Shown here one piece after another: positions 42,980-51,496 of a DNA stretch of 64,000 nt (the first letter of the stretch is position 1; each line of letters opens with the position of its first letter). A program made the translations under genes and the position numbers. Source of the DNA: Fibrobacteria bacterium (GTDB lineage Bacteria > Fibrobacterota > Fibrobacteria > UBA5070); contig JACKCV010000006.1 of the NCBI GenBank assembly GCA_020633825.1, forward strand, positions 1 through 64,000. The letters run 5' to 3'. The notes beneath the pieces were generated by a model. The model was not told the origin of the DNA. It worked only from the letters and a program-made list of their open reading frames with translations, and did not search any database.

Positions 42980-44106
42980 AGAACCTCTTCATCCGAGCTT
43001 CCACCGCCCTGCGCGCCTTGGTCCTCGGAACGGTCGTGCTCCTCATCGGGTCCGCGGCGGTCTTCCTGGACCTCCGCATGCAGCGCGGCATCGCTTCCCG
43101 TTTCGACCGGCAGCTCACCGCCTGCGGCAGCACCCTGGCCGGCGCCCTTTCCACCTACGACATCCCTTCGCTGCTCCGCCACAAGGAGAAGTCGGATTCC
43201 GTCCTCAAGACGCTCCCCCTCTGGCAGTTGCTGCGGGACGTCCAGGAGCGCAACGACCTCACCTACGTGTACACGTTCCTTCCCACCACACGAGGGAAGA
43301 TCACCTATGTCGTCGACGGATCCCCGGACGGGGAAGCATGCACCATCGGCCAGGAAGAGGATCTTCCGGAGGAGAATGTCGAAGGCCTGGATCGCGCCTG
43401 GTCCACGGGGACGCCCTTCGTGAGCGGCATCCTGGAATACAACCAATGGGGATTGCTGAAGGTTTCCGCGGTGCCGGTGCTCGACACCGCCGGGCGGGCC
43501 TTCGCCTTCGTGGGCGCCGACCTGAACATTTCGGCCATCCGCAAGCAGGTCCGGATGGCCGTCCTCCTCGTCGTGGCGATCTCCTTGATCGCGCTCGCCC
43601 TCGGGGGGTGGTTCTCCTGGAGGACCGAACGCACCTTGCTGGCCGCCCTGGAGAGGACGCGCGGATGCCTCGCCTCCGTCGCCTCGGGAGAAACGGACAC
43701 GCGACTTCCCGAGACGGAGATTCCCGCCGAATTGCGCGAAGTGAATCGCATGTGGAACCGATGGTTGGGACGGCATGTGCACGACCTGCATCCCCATCGT
43801 TGGCATCTGCAGGCCATGGACGGATCCCGCATCGTGGTGACCGCGACCGACCCCGATCGGGCCGGATGCATCCAGCACCACGGGAGGTGGATCCTGTGGA
43901 TGCTCCACGAACCCTTGCCGCTCCTGGGGGCGGGTCCTTCCCCTTCCTCCTGGTGGCGACCGGACCTCCCTTCCAAGGTGGACGCGCTGTTTTCCGGTGT
44001 CTGGGAATTCAACCCCGAGGATGGCGCCTGGATCCCACTGCGGGGAGCCACTCCGCGACCTCCCGCCCCGTTCCTCCTGGAAGAGGAAGCCTCCCATGCA
44101 AGTTGA
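42976..44106 (+). CDS. Membrane sensor-like protein with extracytoplasmic domain
   Basis: A 376-residue protein with one N-terminal helix (LRALVLGTVVLLIGSAAVFL), an extracytoplasmic domain of about 150 residues (DLTYVYTFLPTTRGKITYVV, resembling a Cache/dCACHE loop), a second helix (RMAVLLVVAISLIALALGGW) and a short HAMP-like segment. The C-terminal 120 residues (RRWHLQAMDGSRIVVT-like) have no kinase, cyclase or methyl-accepting motif. It looks like the sensing half of a receptor without its output, placed next to the PP2C phosphatase that has a similar sensor. ATGA coupling from the transporter. Confidence 0.6.
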   Translation: MKNLFIRASTALRALVLGTVVLLIGSAAVFLDLRMQRGIASRFDRQLTACGSTLAGALSTYDIPSLLRHKEKSDSVLKTLPLWQLLRDVQERNDLTYVYTFLPTTRGKITYVVDGSPDGEACTIGQEEDLPEENVEGLDRAWSTGTPFVSGILEYNQWGLLKVSAVPVLDTAGRAFAFVGADLNISAIRKQVRMAVLLVVAISLIALALGGWFSWRTERTLLAALERTRGCLASVASGETDTRLPETEIPAELREVNRMWNRWLGRHVHDLHPHRWHLQAMDGSRIVVTATDPDRAGCIQHHGRWILWMLHEPLPLLGAGPSPSSWWRPDLPSKVDALFSGVWEFNPEDGAWIPLRGATPRPPAPFLLEEEASHAS

Positions 44107-44482
44107 AAGAACCTCGTTGCCCGATCGGATCCGACGCGCCGGCACCTGTCCCTGGGCCGAGGGATTGCCCCAGGAGTGCCTGGAGGACGTGCTGCGCGAC
44201 GCATCGCTGCTGCGGTCCGCACCGAACGAATCCCTGGTCGCGTCCGGAACGACCCCGAACGGGCATTTCCTCCTCGTGGAGGGGGGGCTGCTGCTGGACG
44301 CCAGCCCCTATCCCTGGTGCATGTCCTCTCCCCACGATCTCCTCCATCAGACCAACCAGGTGGGGTCTCTGCAGTCCGGCTCCACGGGTTCCCTGGTGTT
44401 CTTCCTCCCGCGGATGAACTTCCTCGATCTCCTGGAACGCCAACCCCGATGGAGCGTCCGTCTCGCGGAGCTGTCGCCATGA
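44096..44482 (+). CDS. Small cNMP-binding-like (cupin) protein
   Basis: A 128-residue cytoplasmic protein. The middle looks like a cyclic-nucleotide-binding beta-barrel: LRDASLLRSAPNESLVASGT, NGHFLLVEGGLLLDASPYPW, GSLQSGSTGSLVFFLPRMNF. The usual phosphate-binding cassette is not recognisable, so nucleotide binding is doubtful. It overlaps the upstream sensor by 11 bases. It may be the detached form of the domain fused to NTT-type transporters in other bacteria, an inference from gene order. Confidence 0.45.
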   Translation: MQVERTSLPDRIRRAGTCPWAEGLPQECLEDVLRDASLLRSAPNESLVASGTTPNGHFLLVEGGLLLDASPYPWCMSSPHDLLHQTNQVGSLQSGSTGSLVFFLPRMNFLDLLERQPRWSVRLAELSP

Positions 44483-45423
44483 CATTTTCGTCGAACATCC
44501 GCCTTCGTTTGACCCTGCTCCTGCTGGGCACGAGCCTGTTCGTCGGATTCGGGGTCTGGCTTCTCCTGAAGGAGACCCTCGAGGAAGGGATCCGCATCGA
44601 AGGGAGGACGATCCTGCAATCGATCGCAGGGGTGTCCGCCTGGAACCAGCGGGAGCGAGGAGGAATCCTCACGGGGTTCGATCCCTGCTCCCTCGTCGGG
44701 AAAGGAACCCTCCTCGATCTCGAAATCGAATCCCTCTCCAACGGGGAACCCTTGTTCTCCTCGCGGTCGTGCTCCACCAGCCCGCCGATCCCTCCCGGCG
44801 AGAACCTTCGTCTCAACCACACGGAGAGCATCCCGGGGATCGGCGACGTCCGATTCAGCGTCCTGCTCTCCGACGCGGAGCTCGATGGTCTCGGACTGGA
44901 GGTCGCCCGCTTCATGTCCTTCGCGGTCGCGGGCCTGCTCGGATTGGGATGGCTGCTGACTTCCCTGTTCGCAAGAGCCCTGCGAGCCGACCTGCTCGGT
45001 TTCGGAGGGCCGCCACGAACCGGCCACAATCCTTCCAGGCTCCGGGAGATCATGGATCTCCGCCTGCTCGACTCGATCGTGAAGGCGTCCTTGGAACGCC
45101 CCTCCCGACTTCTCCCCGCCATCCGGGATTCCCTGGAGGTCCCCCTGGCCTCCGGCCGGACCGCCCAGGTGCGCCGCATCATCCTGGAGGAGACGGAACC
45201 GAACTCCTGCGTGCTGGTCGAAACGCTTGCCGATCGCATCCGGCTCCATCCGCTCCCCGCCGACCCGATCCGATTCCCCTTCGCTCTCGAAGCGGCGCTG
45301 ACCCCGGGGTCCATCGGGTCGTCCTGCCCCATCCCCTCCCCCGAGGACCATCCCTCCTGCTTGTTGTCGGACGGCTCACGCGTCTTGTTGCGAGCAATCC
45401 CATCCGGAGACCATCATGTTTGA
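44479..45423 (+). CDS. Second membrane sensor-like protein
   Basis: A 314-residue protein with two membrane helices (RLRLTLLLLGTSLFVGFGVW and ARFMSFAVAGLLGLGWLLTS) bracketing an extracytoplasmic domain of about 120 residues. The cytoplasmic tail of 130 residues has no known domain. It starts in the stop of the cNMP-like gene and overlaps the phosphatase gene by eight bases, so it is presumably made together with it. Its overall plan resembles the other sensor-like protein in the unit. Confidence 0.55.
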   Translation: MTFSSNIRLRLTLLLLGTSLFVGFGVWLLLKETLEEGIRIEGRTILQSIAGVSAWNQRERGGILTGFDPCSLVGKGTLLDLEIESLSNGEPLFSSRSCSTSPPIPPGENLRLNHTESIPGIGDVRFSVLLSDAELDGLGLEVARFMSFAVAGLLGLGWLLTSLFARALRADLLGFGGPPRTGHNPSRLREIMDLRLLDSIVKASLERPSRLLPAIRDSLEVPLASGRTAQVRRIILEETEPNSCVLVETLADRIRLHPLPADPIRFPFALEAALTPGSIGSSCPIPSPEDHPSCLLSDGSRVLLRAIPSGDHHV

Positions 45424-47035
45424 AATCATCCGCAACGCGTCCATTCGGGGCAAACTCGTCCTGGCCATGGTGCTGTTCGACCTCGTCATCACCGCGACCT
45501 ACACCTGGAGGGGATACGACACCCACTCCTCGGCGATCCGAGCCGGCATCGATCGAAGGCTCCTCAGCGCCGCCCAGGGAATCGCCTTCGCCTTGCCCGA
45601 GGGACTCTCCCAGGTGCTGATGGACTCGGCCGGTTTTCCCGACAGCACCTACCGGGAACTCAGCCGGAATCTCCAGAGGTTCGCCGACGTCAACCACGTG
45701 ACCTACCTGTACAGCTTCGAGATGAAGAACGATTCCGTCCGCTTCCTCATCTCCAGCAACCGGGATTCCCAGCTCCTCGACGGGTCCTACGTCCGGCATC
45801 TGGCCTCCTACCCGGATGCGTCCGACAGTTTGTTGGCGTGCTTCGCCCACGGAGGAGAGGTCTTCGAAAGCACGCGGGACGAGTACGGGAACTGGCGTTC
45901 GGCCCTGGTGAGGAAGTCCACGTCGGATGGACGCACCTACGTCCTGGGCGCGGACATCGACATCCAGGACATCCAGGATCGAGTGCGGAAAAGCCTCTTC
46001 CAGAGCCTGGCCATCGGACTCGTCGGGTTCCTGGTCATCCTCTACGCGAGCCTCAAGCTCGCCGACGGGATCACCACGCCCATCCGCAGGCTCGAGGAGC
46101 AGACGCGCAAGATCGTGGCGGAGGGGTTCGACATCGAAGGATTCGACACGTCCATCCTCCGAGGCATCTGGGATCGCTTCAAGGACGAATCCGGACGCCT
46201 CGCCTTCGCCTTCCTCGCCATGCTCCAGGATCTTTCGGAGCACATCAGGCAATTGCAGATCGAGACGACCAGGCGCAACAAGGTCGAAAGCGAGATGGCG
46301 ATGGCCGGCGAGATCCAGAAGAACTACCTGCCCAAAGCCCCCGATCCCAGGATCGGGGACCGGATCCTGCTCGCCGCCGATTCCCGCCCGGCCCGTTCCG
46401 CGGGAGGGGACCTCTACGACCATTTCATGGTCGACGACCGCCATCTGGTGATCGCCGTGGGCGACGTGTCCGACAAGGGGATGCCCGCCGCGTTGTTCAT
46501 GGCGATCTCCGTCACCCTGCTGCGCGAGGGTTCCTACCGGGGCCTGGCTCCCGATGCCGTCGTGCGGGCCGCGAACGCGAGCCTGTTCCGGCACAACGAC
46601 CTCTGCCAGTTCCTGACCCTGTTCTTCGCCGTCCTGGATCTGGAGACCGGCGACGCGGTCTTCGTCAACGCCGGCCACAATCCGCCCTTCATCCGCCGCA
46701 AGGACGGTGGACTCGAGAAGATCAAGGATCGCCACGGACCCGCCGTGGGAGTGATGCCAGACATGGCGTACAAATTCGGCAGCTTCCACCTGGATCGCGA
46801 CGACACGCTGGTGATGTACACCGACGGCGTGACCGAGGCATTCGATCCCGAAGGAAATCTCTACGGCGACGCGCGCCTGGAAAACTTCCTTTCCGGGGTG
46901 GACGGAAACCGCGAACCTCAGGATCTTCTCGATGCCATGTGGAAGGACGTCGCCCTCCACGTGGACGGCGCGGAGCAATCCGACGACATCACCACCATGG
47001 TGCTGCGATGCACCAGGACAGGAACGTACACGTGA
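45416..47035 (+). CDS. Membrane-bound SpoIIE/RsbU-type PP2C phosphatase
   Basis: A 539-residue protein. It has an N-terminal helix (KLVLAMVLFDLVITATYTWR), an extracytoplasmic Cache-like domain to about residue 190, a second helix (SLAIGLVGFLVILYASLKLA), and a HAMP region (GITTPIRRLEEQTRKIVAEG). A coiled linker leads to a PP2C/SpoIIE domain with RPARSAGGDLYDHFMVDD (GGD about 330-332), VAVGDVSDKGMPAALFMAI-like metal site, FVNAGHNPPFIRR and EQSDDITTMVL. In partner switching such phosphatases dephosphorylate the STAS antagonist in response to a signal. The STAS and kinase genes are on the divergent unit. Confidence 0.9.
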   Translation: MFEIIRNASIRGKLVLAMVLFDLVITATYTWRGYDTHSSAIRAGIDRRLLSAAQGIAFALPEGLSQVLMDSAGFPDSTYRELSRNLQRFADVNHVTYLYSFEMKNDSVRFLISSNRDSQLLDGSYVRHLASYPDASDSLLACFAHGGEVFESTRDEYGNWRSALVRKSTSDGRTYVLGADIDIQDIQDRVRKSLFQSLAIGLVGFLVILYASLKLADGITTPIRRLEEQTRKIVAEGFDIEGFDTSILRGIWDRFKDESGRLAFAFLAMLQDLSEHIRQLQIETTRRNKVESEMAMAGEIQKNYLPKAPDPRIGDRILLAADSRPARSAGGDLYDHFMVDDRHLVIAVGDVSDKGMPAALFMAISVTLLREGSYRGLAPDAVVRAANASLFRHNDLCQFLTLFFAVLDLETGDAVFVNAGHNPPFIRRKDGGLEKIKDRHGPAVGVMPDMAYKFGSFHLDRDDTLVMYTDGVTEAFDPEGNLYGDARLENFLSGVDGNREPQDLLDAMWKDVALHVDGAEQSDDITTMVLRCTRTGTYT

Positions 47036-47592
47036 GAAGGGTGCTGCTCCTCTTCTGCCATCCTCGGATCGAAAAATCGCGGGCCAACGCGGCGCTGTTG
47101 CGACACCGCCCCCGGGAACCTTGGCTCACGTTCCGGGATCTCTACGAACTCTATCCCGATTTCCAGATCGACGTCAAGGAGGAGCAATCCCTCCTTCTGG
47201 AGCACGACGTCATCGTGTGGCAGCACCCGCTCTACTGGTACAGCTCCCCCCCGCTGCTGAAGCAATGGATCGACTGCGTCCTCGAGTTCGGATGGGCCTA
47301 CGGCCCCGGCGGCGACCGGCTGAAGGGGAAGTCGGTGGTCAACCTGCTCACCACCGGAGGCAGCGCGAAGGCCTACTCCCCCGAAGGCCATCACCGCCGC
47401 ACCTTGAAGGAATTCCTGCATCCCTTCCAACGAACCACCACGCTCTGCCACATGAACTATCTCAAACCCTGGGCTCTGCAAGGAACCCTCCACCTCTCCC
47501 CCGAAGGCATGGACCAGGCGGGAGACGACTACGCGGCGTTCCTTCGGACCCTTGCCGAAGGGGATCTCGAATCCCTGGAGATGAACGAATGA
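47032..47592 (+). CDS. kefF: NAD(P)H quinone reductase-like protein (KefF/KefG type)
   Basis: A 186-residue flavodoxin-like quinone reductase. RRVLLLFCHPRIEKSRANAA is the N-terminal FMN loop, HDVIVWQHPLYWYSSPPLLK the conserved substrate/FMN region, and WIDCVLEFGWAYGPGGDRL the family end motif. KefF/KefG are ancillary subunits that activate Kef K+ efflux when glutathione adducts accumulate. The kefC-like gene starts in its stop codon (ATGA), supporting the pair. GTG start at 47032 overlaps the phosphatase stop. Confidence 0.82.
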   Translation: MRRVLLLFCHPRIEKSRANAALLRHRPREPWLTFRDLYELYPDFQIDVKEEQSLLLEHDVIVWQHPLYWYSSPPLLKQWIDCVLEFGWAYGPGGDRLKGKSVVNLLTTGGSAKAYSPEGHHRRTLKEFLHPFQRTTTLCHMNYLKPWALQGTLHLSPEGMDQAGDDYAAFLRTLAEGDLESLEMNE

Positions 47593-49490
47593 CCAGCGAC
47601 ATCCTGCTTCAAATGGTCATCTACCTCGCGGCGGCGGTGCTTTGCGTGCCGCTGGCCAAGAAATTCCGGATGGGCTCCGTCCTGGGCTACCTCGCGGCGG
47701 GGATGCTCATCGGCCCCTTCGGATTGGGATGGGTGGGGGACGAGGGGGAAAGCATCAAGCACTTCGCAGAATTCGGAGTGGTGGTCATGCTCTTCCTGGT
47801 CGGACTGGAACTCGAACCTCGCCGCTTCTGGGCCATGCGGGGGCTCGTCCTGGGAATGGGAACCGCACAGGTTCTAGCGACCGCGGCGGTGCTCTCCGGC
47901 ATCGGCATCGCCGTCGGCCTGGACTGGAAGGCCGCCTTCGCGGCCTCCCTGGCCCTGGCCATGTCCTCCACCGCCATGGCTCTCCAATCCCTCAAGGAGA
48001 AGGGATTGATGGAGTCCGTCGCGGGACGCCAATCCTTCGCCATCCTCCTGTTCCAGGACATCGCCGTCATCCCGATCCTGGCGCTTCTTCCCCTGCTGGC
48101 GGTCCACTCGGGCCCCACCGGCGCGCATGGGGCCGGCTCGCCCCTCGATGCGCTTCCCGCCTGGCTGCGAACCATCGCGGTACTTGCCGTCATCGCCTCC
48201 GTCCTCGCCGCCGGCCGTTGGGCGGTCGTTCCCGCCCTGCGACTGGTCGCCCGCACGCGACTGCGCGAGCTCTTCATCGCCTCCTCCCTGCTCCTGGTCG
48301 TGGGAGTGGCCTGGCTGATGCAGATGGTGGGACTCAGCCCCGCCCTGGGGACCTTCCTGGCCGGACTCGTCCTCTCGGGAAGTGAATTCCGGCATGAGTT
48401 GGAAAGCGATCTGGAGCCCTTCAAGGGATTGCTCCTGGGTCTTTTCTTCATCGCGGTCGGAGCCTCCATCGATTTCGGCCTCATCGCCTCGATGCCCCTG
48501 CGCATCGCCTCCTGGACTCTCGGTGTCCTCCTGGTCAAGGGAGTCGTCCTCGCGCTCCTGGCCTGGACCGCCAAGAGCGCGATCGACCAGGCGGTCATCC
48601 TGTCCACCGGGCTCTCCCAGGTGGGCGAGTTCGCCTTCGTCCTCGTCGCCTTCATCACGGGACTGGGTTTGGTCGACCCGCAACTGGGTGCCTTGCTCGT
48701 GGCCGTGACGGCCTTGTCCATGACCATCTCCCCCGTTCTCGGCCTGCTGTCGGAGGTCCTGGTGCTTCCCCGGCTCCTGGCGAACCCCTCGAAGCCGGAG
48801 CGGGCTCCCGACAACATCGACGAGCGCAATTGCGTGATCATCGCCGGCTTCTCCCATTTCGGCAGCACCGTCGGCAGATTCCTTCGCGCCAACGGCATCG
48901 GGATCACGATCCTCGACGACGACAGCGCACAGGTCGAATTCCTGCGTCGCATGGGCTTCCGCGCCTACTACGGGGACGCGACAAGAGTCGACCTGCTCGA
49001 AACCGCCGGGGCCGCCGAGGCCGCCATCCTGGTCTGCGCGATCGGGTGTCCCGAAACCACCCGGACGCTGGTCGAAACCGCCCGCCAGCACTTCCCGAAT
49101 CTCCATCTCATGGTCCGCGTCGAGAACCGCTACGAGGCGTACGAATACCTGCGCGAAGGCATCGACACCTTGTACCGCGAAACGCTCCACACATCCATCC
49201 AGATGGGGGTCGACGTCCTGAGGAAACTCGGGATGCCCGCGCACACCGCCCATCGCAGCGGACTCGGCTTCCTCCGGCACGACGAGCGCACCATGCGAAC
49301 CCTCGCCGTGCACCACGGGGACACCGACGCCTACATCGCCAACGTCCGCAAGGCGATCCAGCTCCAGGAGGAGCTCATCCAGAGCGACCTCGGCCACCAG
49401 CCATCCCTGTCCGACGAAGCATGGGACAGCGATCCCCTGCGCAAAGGGTTCGCGAAACCGACTCCGAACACCGAGCCGCCGAAGGGGTGA
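47589..49490 (+). CDS. kefC: Glutathione-regulated K+/H+ antiporter-like protein (CPA2 family)
   Basis: A 633-residue protein: about 12 membrane helices of the CPA2 antiporter (GYLAAGMLIGPFGLGWVGDE, FGVVVMLFLVGLELEPRRFW, FAILLFQDIAVIPILALLPL, GTFLAGLVLSGSEFRHELES, LLLGLFFIAVGASIDFGLIA, GLSQVGEFAFVLVAFI) followed by a TrkA-N nucleotide-binding domain (NCVIIAGFSHFGSTVGRFLR). The C-terminus is short. It would expel K+ to acidify the cytoplasm and protect against electrophiles such as methylglyoxal. Which of KefB or KefC it resembles more cannot be settled here. Last gene of the unit. Confidence 0.87.
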   Translation: MTSDILLQMVIYLAAAVLCVPLAKKFRMGSVLGYLAAGMLIGPFGLGWVGDEGESIKHFAEFGVVVMLFLVGLELEPRRFWAMRGLVLGMGTAQVLATAAVLSGIGIAVGLDWKAAFAASLALAMSSTAMALQSLKEKGLMESVAGRQSFAILLFQDIAVIPILALLPLLAVHSGPTGAHGAGSPLDALPAWLRTIAVLAVIASVLAAGRWAVVPALRLVARTRLRELFIASSLLLVVGVAWLMQMVGLSPALGTFLAGLVLSGSEFRHELESDLEPFKGLLLGLFFIAVGASIDFGLIASMPLRIASWTLGVLLVKGVVLALLAWTAKSAIDQAVILSTGLSQVGEFAFVLVAFITGLGLVDPQLGALLVAVTALSMTISPVLGLLSEVLVLPRLLANPSKPERAPDNIDERNCVIIAGFSHFGSTVGRFLRANGIGITILDDDSAQVEFLRRMGFRAYYGDATRVDLLETAGAAEAAILVCAIGCPETTRTLVETARQHFPNLHLMVRVENRYEAYEYLREGIDTLYRETLHTSIQMGVDVLRKLGMPAHTAHRSGLGFLRHDERTMRTLAVHHGDTDAYIANVRKAIQLQEELIQSDLGHQPSLSDEAWDSDPLRKGFAKPTPNTEPPKG

Positions 49491-49500
49491 CGTGCAGAGG

Positions 49501-49533
49501 CCGCGAGGATCCCGCTGCGAGAAGTCCTCGCGG
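49501..49533. terminator. Terminator hairpin after kefC
   Basis: CCGCGAGGA and TCCTCGCGG form a perfect 9-bp stem with a 15-base loop, between the convergent kefC and ParA-like genes. It is followed by a G-run, not T, so Rho independence is doubtful. Confidence 0.5.
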
Positions 49534-49542
49534 GGGGGCTCC

Positions 49543-50235
49543 TCAGATCCCGGCTTGCTCGAATTCCGCGAAGGACCTTTCGAGCCAGGAGCGTACCCGC
49601 CGGCGCTCCAACAGGCCCAGGGAGGGCCCGCCCTCGACGGGATTCATCGCCGCCCAGAAACTCGCTCCCAGGGCGTCGATCCGTCGCAGGCTCTCGTCCT
49701 GGATCCTCCTCAACTTCACGAACCGCGCACCGAGCTCGGCGGCGCGCGCCTTCAACCCCGACTCGTCGAGAAGGTCGAATCGTTCCCCCCTCACCTCGTT
49801 GAGGACCACCACGATTCCCATCGTGGAACCGAAGCGGTCCATATGGGCCCGCAGCAGCTCGACGGCATCGCGGCCGGCATCCATCACGTGCCACCAGAGG
49901 ATCTCCACCTCCAGCTCGCCCGCGGCTTCCGCGAGCTGGGAATCCTCGATCCAGCGGGCCATGGCGGGTGTGGTCTGGGCCGCGAGATCGACGACGACTT
50001 CGCGATCGGACGATTCGCAGGCGGACTCCAGGATCCGATCGAGGCTCTCGGCGGATCCGGTGTCCACGAACGAGGAGAAGTCCCCGTAGTACCGCAGCAG
50101 CGAGGGGTGCGAGCGATCCGTGTCGAAGGCCTGGACCGGACGATTCCTGTCGATGAACTTCTGCACCAGGAGGCGGGCGACCAGGGACTTCCCGACGCCG
50201 CCCTTCTCCCCGCCGATGAGATGGATCCTGCCCAT
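49543..50235 (-). CDS. ParA/MinD-type ATPase, orphan
   Basis: A 230-residue deviant-Walker ATPase: MGRIHLIGGEKGGVGKSLVA with the signature Lys of ParA/MinD/MipZ. VQAFDTDRSHPSLLRYYGDF follows as the switch region and REVVVDLAAQTTP as the third motif. There is no parB or minE next to it and no C-terminal amphipathic helix of MinD type, so the cargo is unknown. Many such orphan ATPases handle plasmid- or organelle-like positioning or metal insertion. ATG 50235 has a weak AAGGCGG site. Confidence 0.8.
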   Translation of the reverse strand: MGRIHLIGGEKGGVGKSLVARLLVQKFIDRNRPVQAFDTDRSHPSLLRYYGDFSSFVDTGSAESLDRILESACESSDREVVVDLAAQTTPAMARWIEDSQLAEAAGELEVEILWWHVMDAGRDAVELLRAHMDRFGSTMGIVVVLNEVRGERFDLLDESGLKARAAELGARFVKLRRIQDESLRRIDALGASFWAAMNPVEGGPSLGLLERRRVRSWLERSFAEFEQAGI

Positions 50236-50648
50236 TGGGGGCCGCCTTTCGAATGGATGTGAACATGGGTCTCGTCGTGGGCGCCCCCCGACGGGGGATG
50301 CCCGGATCTCGCGACCCGTATCGGCGCCGAGAAACGGCCGAACACACCCCAATGGTAGTGCAGCGGAATTCGTCGGGCGCGAAACAATCCATGTTCCGAG
50401 GGGACGATGCGGCTCCCTCGGGGCAATACCCTCCCGCCGAGGTCGACCTCTCCAACTGGCCGGAATCGAGCGCGGAGACCTCCGTCGAGGGGAGGGATCC
50501 CCCTCCTTGCGACCCCGATCCCGGGGCACGGGAAACCGGACGCTTTCCGTCCCTCGCCAAGGCGTCTCCTCCGGGGATCGATCGCGTCCCCACCGCATCG
50601 AAGGACGTCGCCCCTCCCGCGTTCAGCGAACTGGCGAAAGGGGAACGG
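50236..50648. other. Intergenic stretch without a recognisable gene
   Basis: A 413-base gap between two minus-strand genes. Frames are open on both strands but have no family-like sequence or ribosome site. It must hold the promoter of the ParA-like gene; I see no convincing -10/-35 pair, inverted repeat or RNA. Confidence 0.35.
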
Positions 50649-51395
50649 CTACCAGGGACGGGATTCTGCGTTGCGCGCCAATTCCAGGATCCAACCGGGC
50701 TCCCGCCCGGTCCACTCGCGACCGGACTCGTCGGCAGCCACCGACACCGCCCACAACCCCACGGAGAAAGCCATCCCCGAAAGGGATTCCGGCGTCCACA
50801 CCCGATGCTCCACGCTCCAGGTGGAGCATCCATCCTCGGTGGTGGCCTTCAATTCCAGATGGGCGCGCTCCCCTCCCTGGTCGAGGATCCGACGACGCTC
50901 CAGACGAAGCCCGGGGATCTCCCTTGCCGGGAGTTCCCGCTCGGCGGGCAGGTCGGCATCCGACATCACCTGGATCAGGAGGCTGCCATCGTGCGCGAGG
51001 CGATCCCTCGCGCCGACAAGGAACGCCCGCACGTCCTGGTCGCTGACCAGGTGGGGAAACGTCTGCCCCAGGCAAACGACGAGATCGAAGGAGGTTCCGG
51101 GAAAGAGGGAGGCCACCTCGGTCATGGAGGCCTGTTGGATCCTCTCCCTCCGATCTCCCACCCGCGACTTCGCGCGCTGGACCGCCTTCCCGTCCATGTC
51201 CGACCCGTAGGCATCCCGGCCCGCGTCGAGCATGGTCTCCACCAGGGCTCCGTCCCCGCAGCCGACGTCCAGGAACGTCCCACCCAATCCGCATCGCGTC
51301 CGACACATTTCGATGCGATCGGGGCGGAGAGGGAACAATTCGCTCCAGCGGGGGGCCAGGGCGGACCAGACCGATGAGGAGTCCTTGGTATCCAT
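50649..51395 (-). CDS. Class I SAM-dependent methyltransferase
   Basis: A 248-residue methyltransferase. Motif I is GGTFLDVGCGDGALVETMLD, followed by the acidic residue of motif II (YGSDMDGKAVQRAKSRVGD) and motif IV (SFDLVVCLGQTFPHLVSDQD). The rest is of the generic Methyltransf_11/25 type, so the substrate (small molecule) is unknown. It is a single gene on the minus strand. Confidence 0.83.
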   Translation of the reverse strand: MDTKDSSSVWSALAPRWSELFPLRPDRIEMCRTRCGLGGTFLDVGCGDGALVETMLDAGRDAYGSDMDGKAVQRAKSRVGDRRERIQQASMTEVASLFPGTSFDLVVCLGQTFPHLVSDQDVRAFLVGARDRLAHDGSLLIQVMSDADLPAERELPAREIPGLRLERRRILDQGGERAHLELKATTEDGCSTWSVEHRVWTPESLSGMAFSVGLWAVSVAADESGREWTGREPGWILELARNAESRPW

Positions 51396-51496
51396 TCCTG
51401 CATTCTAGCATCCCGGATCGTCCGCGGTGGTCGCGAATCGGTGGTCCAGCTCCCAGGATCATCCCCTTCCGGAATCCGCCCGATCGCTCGCCCCGG

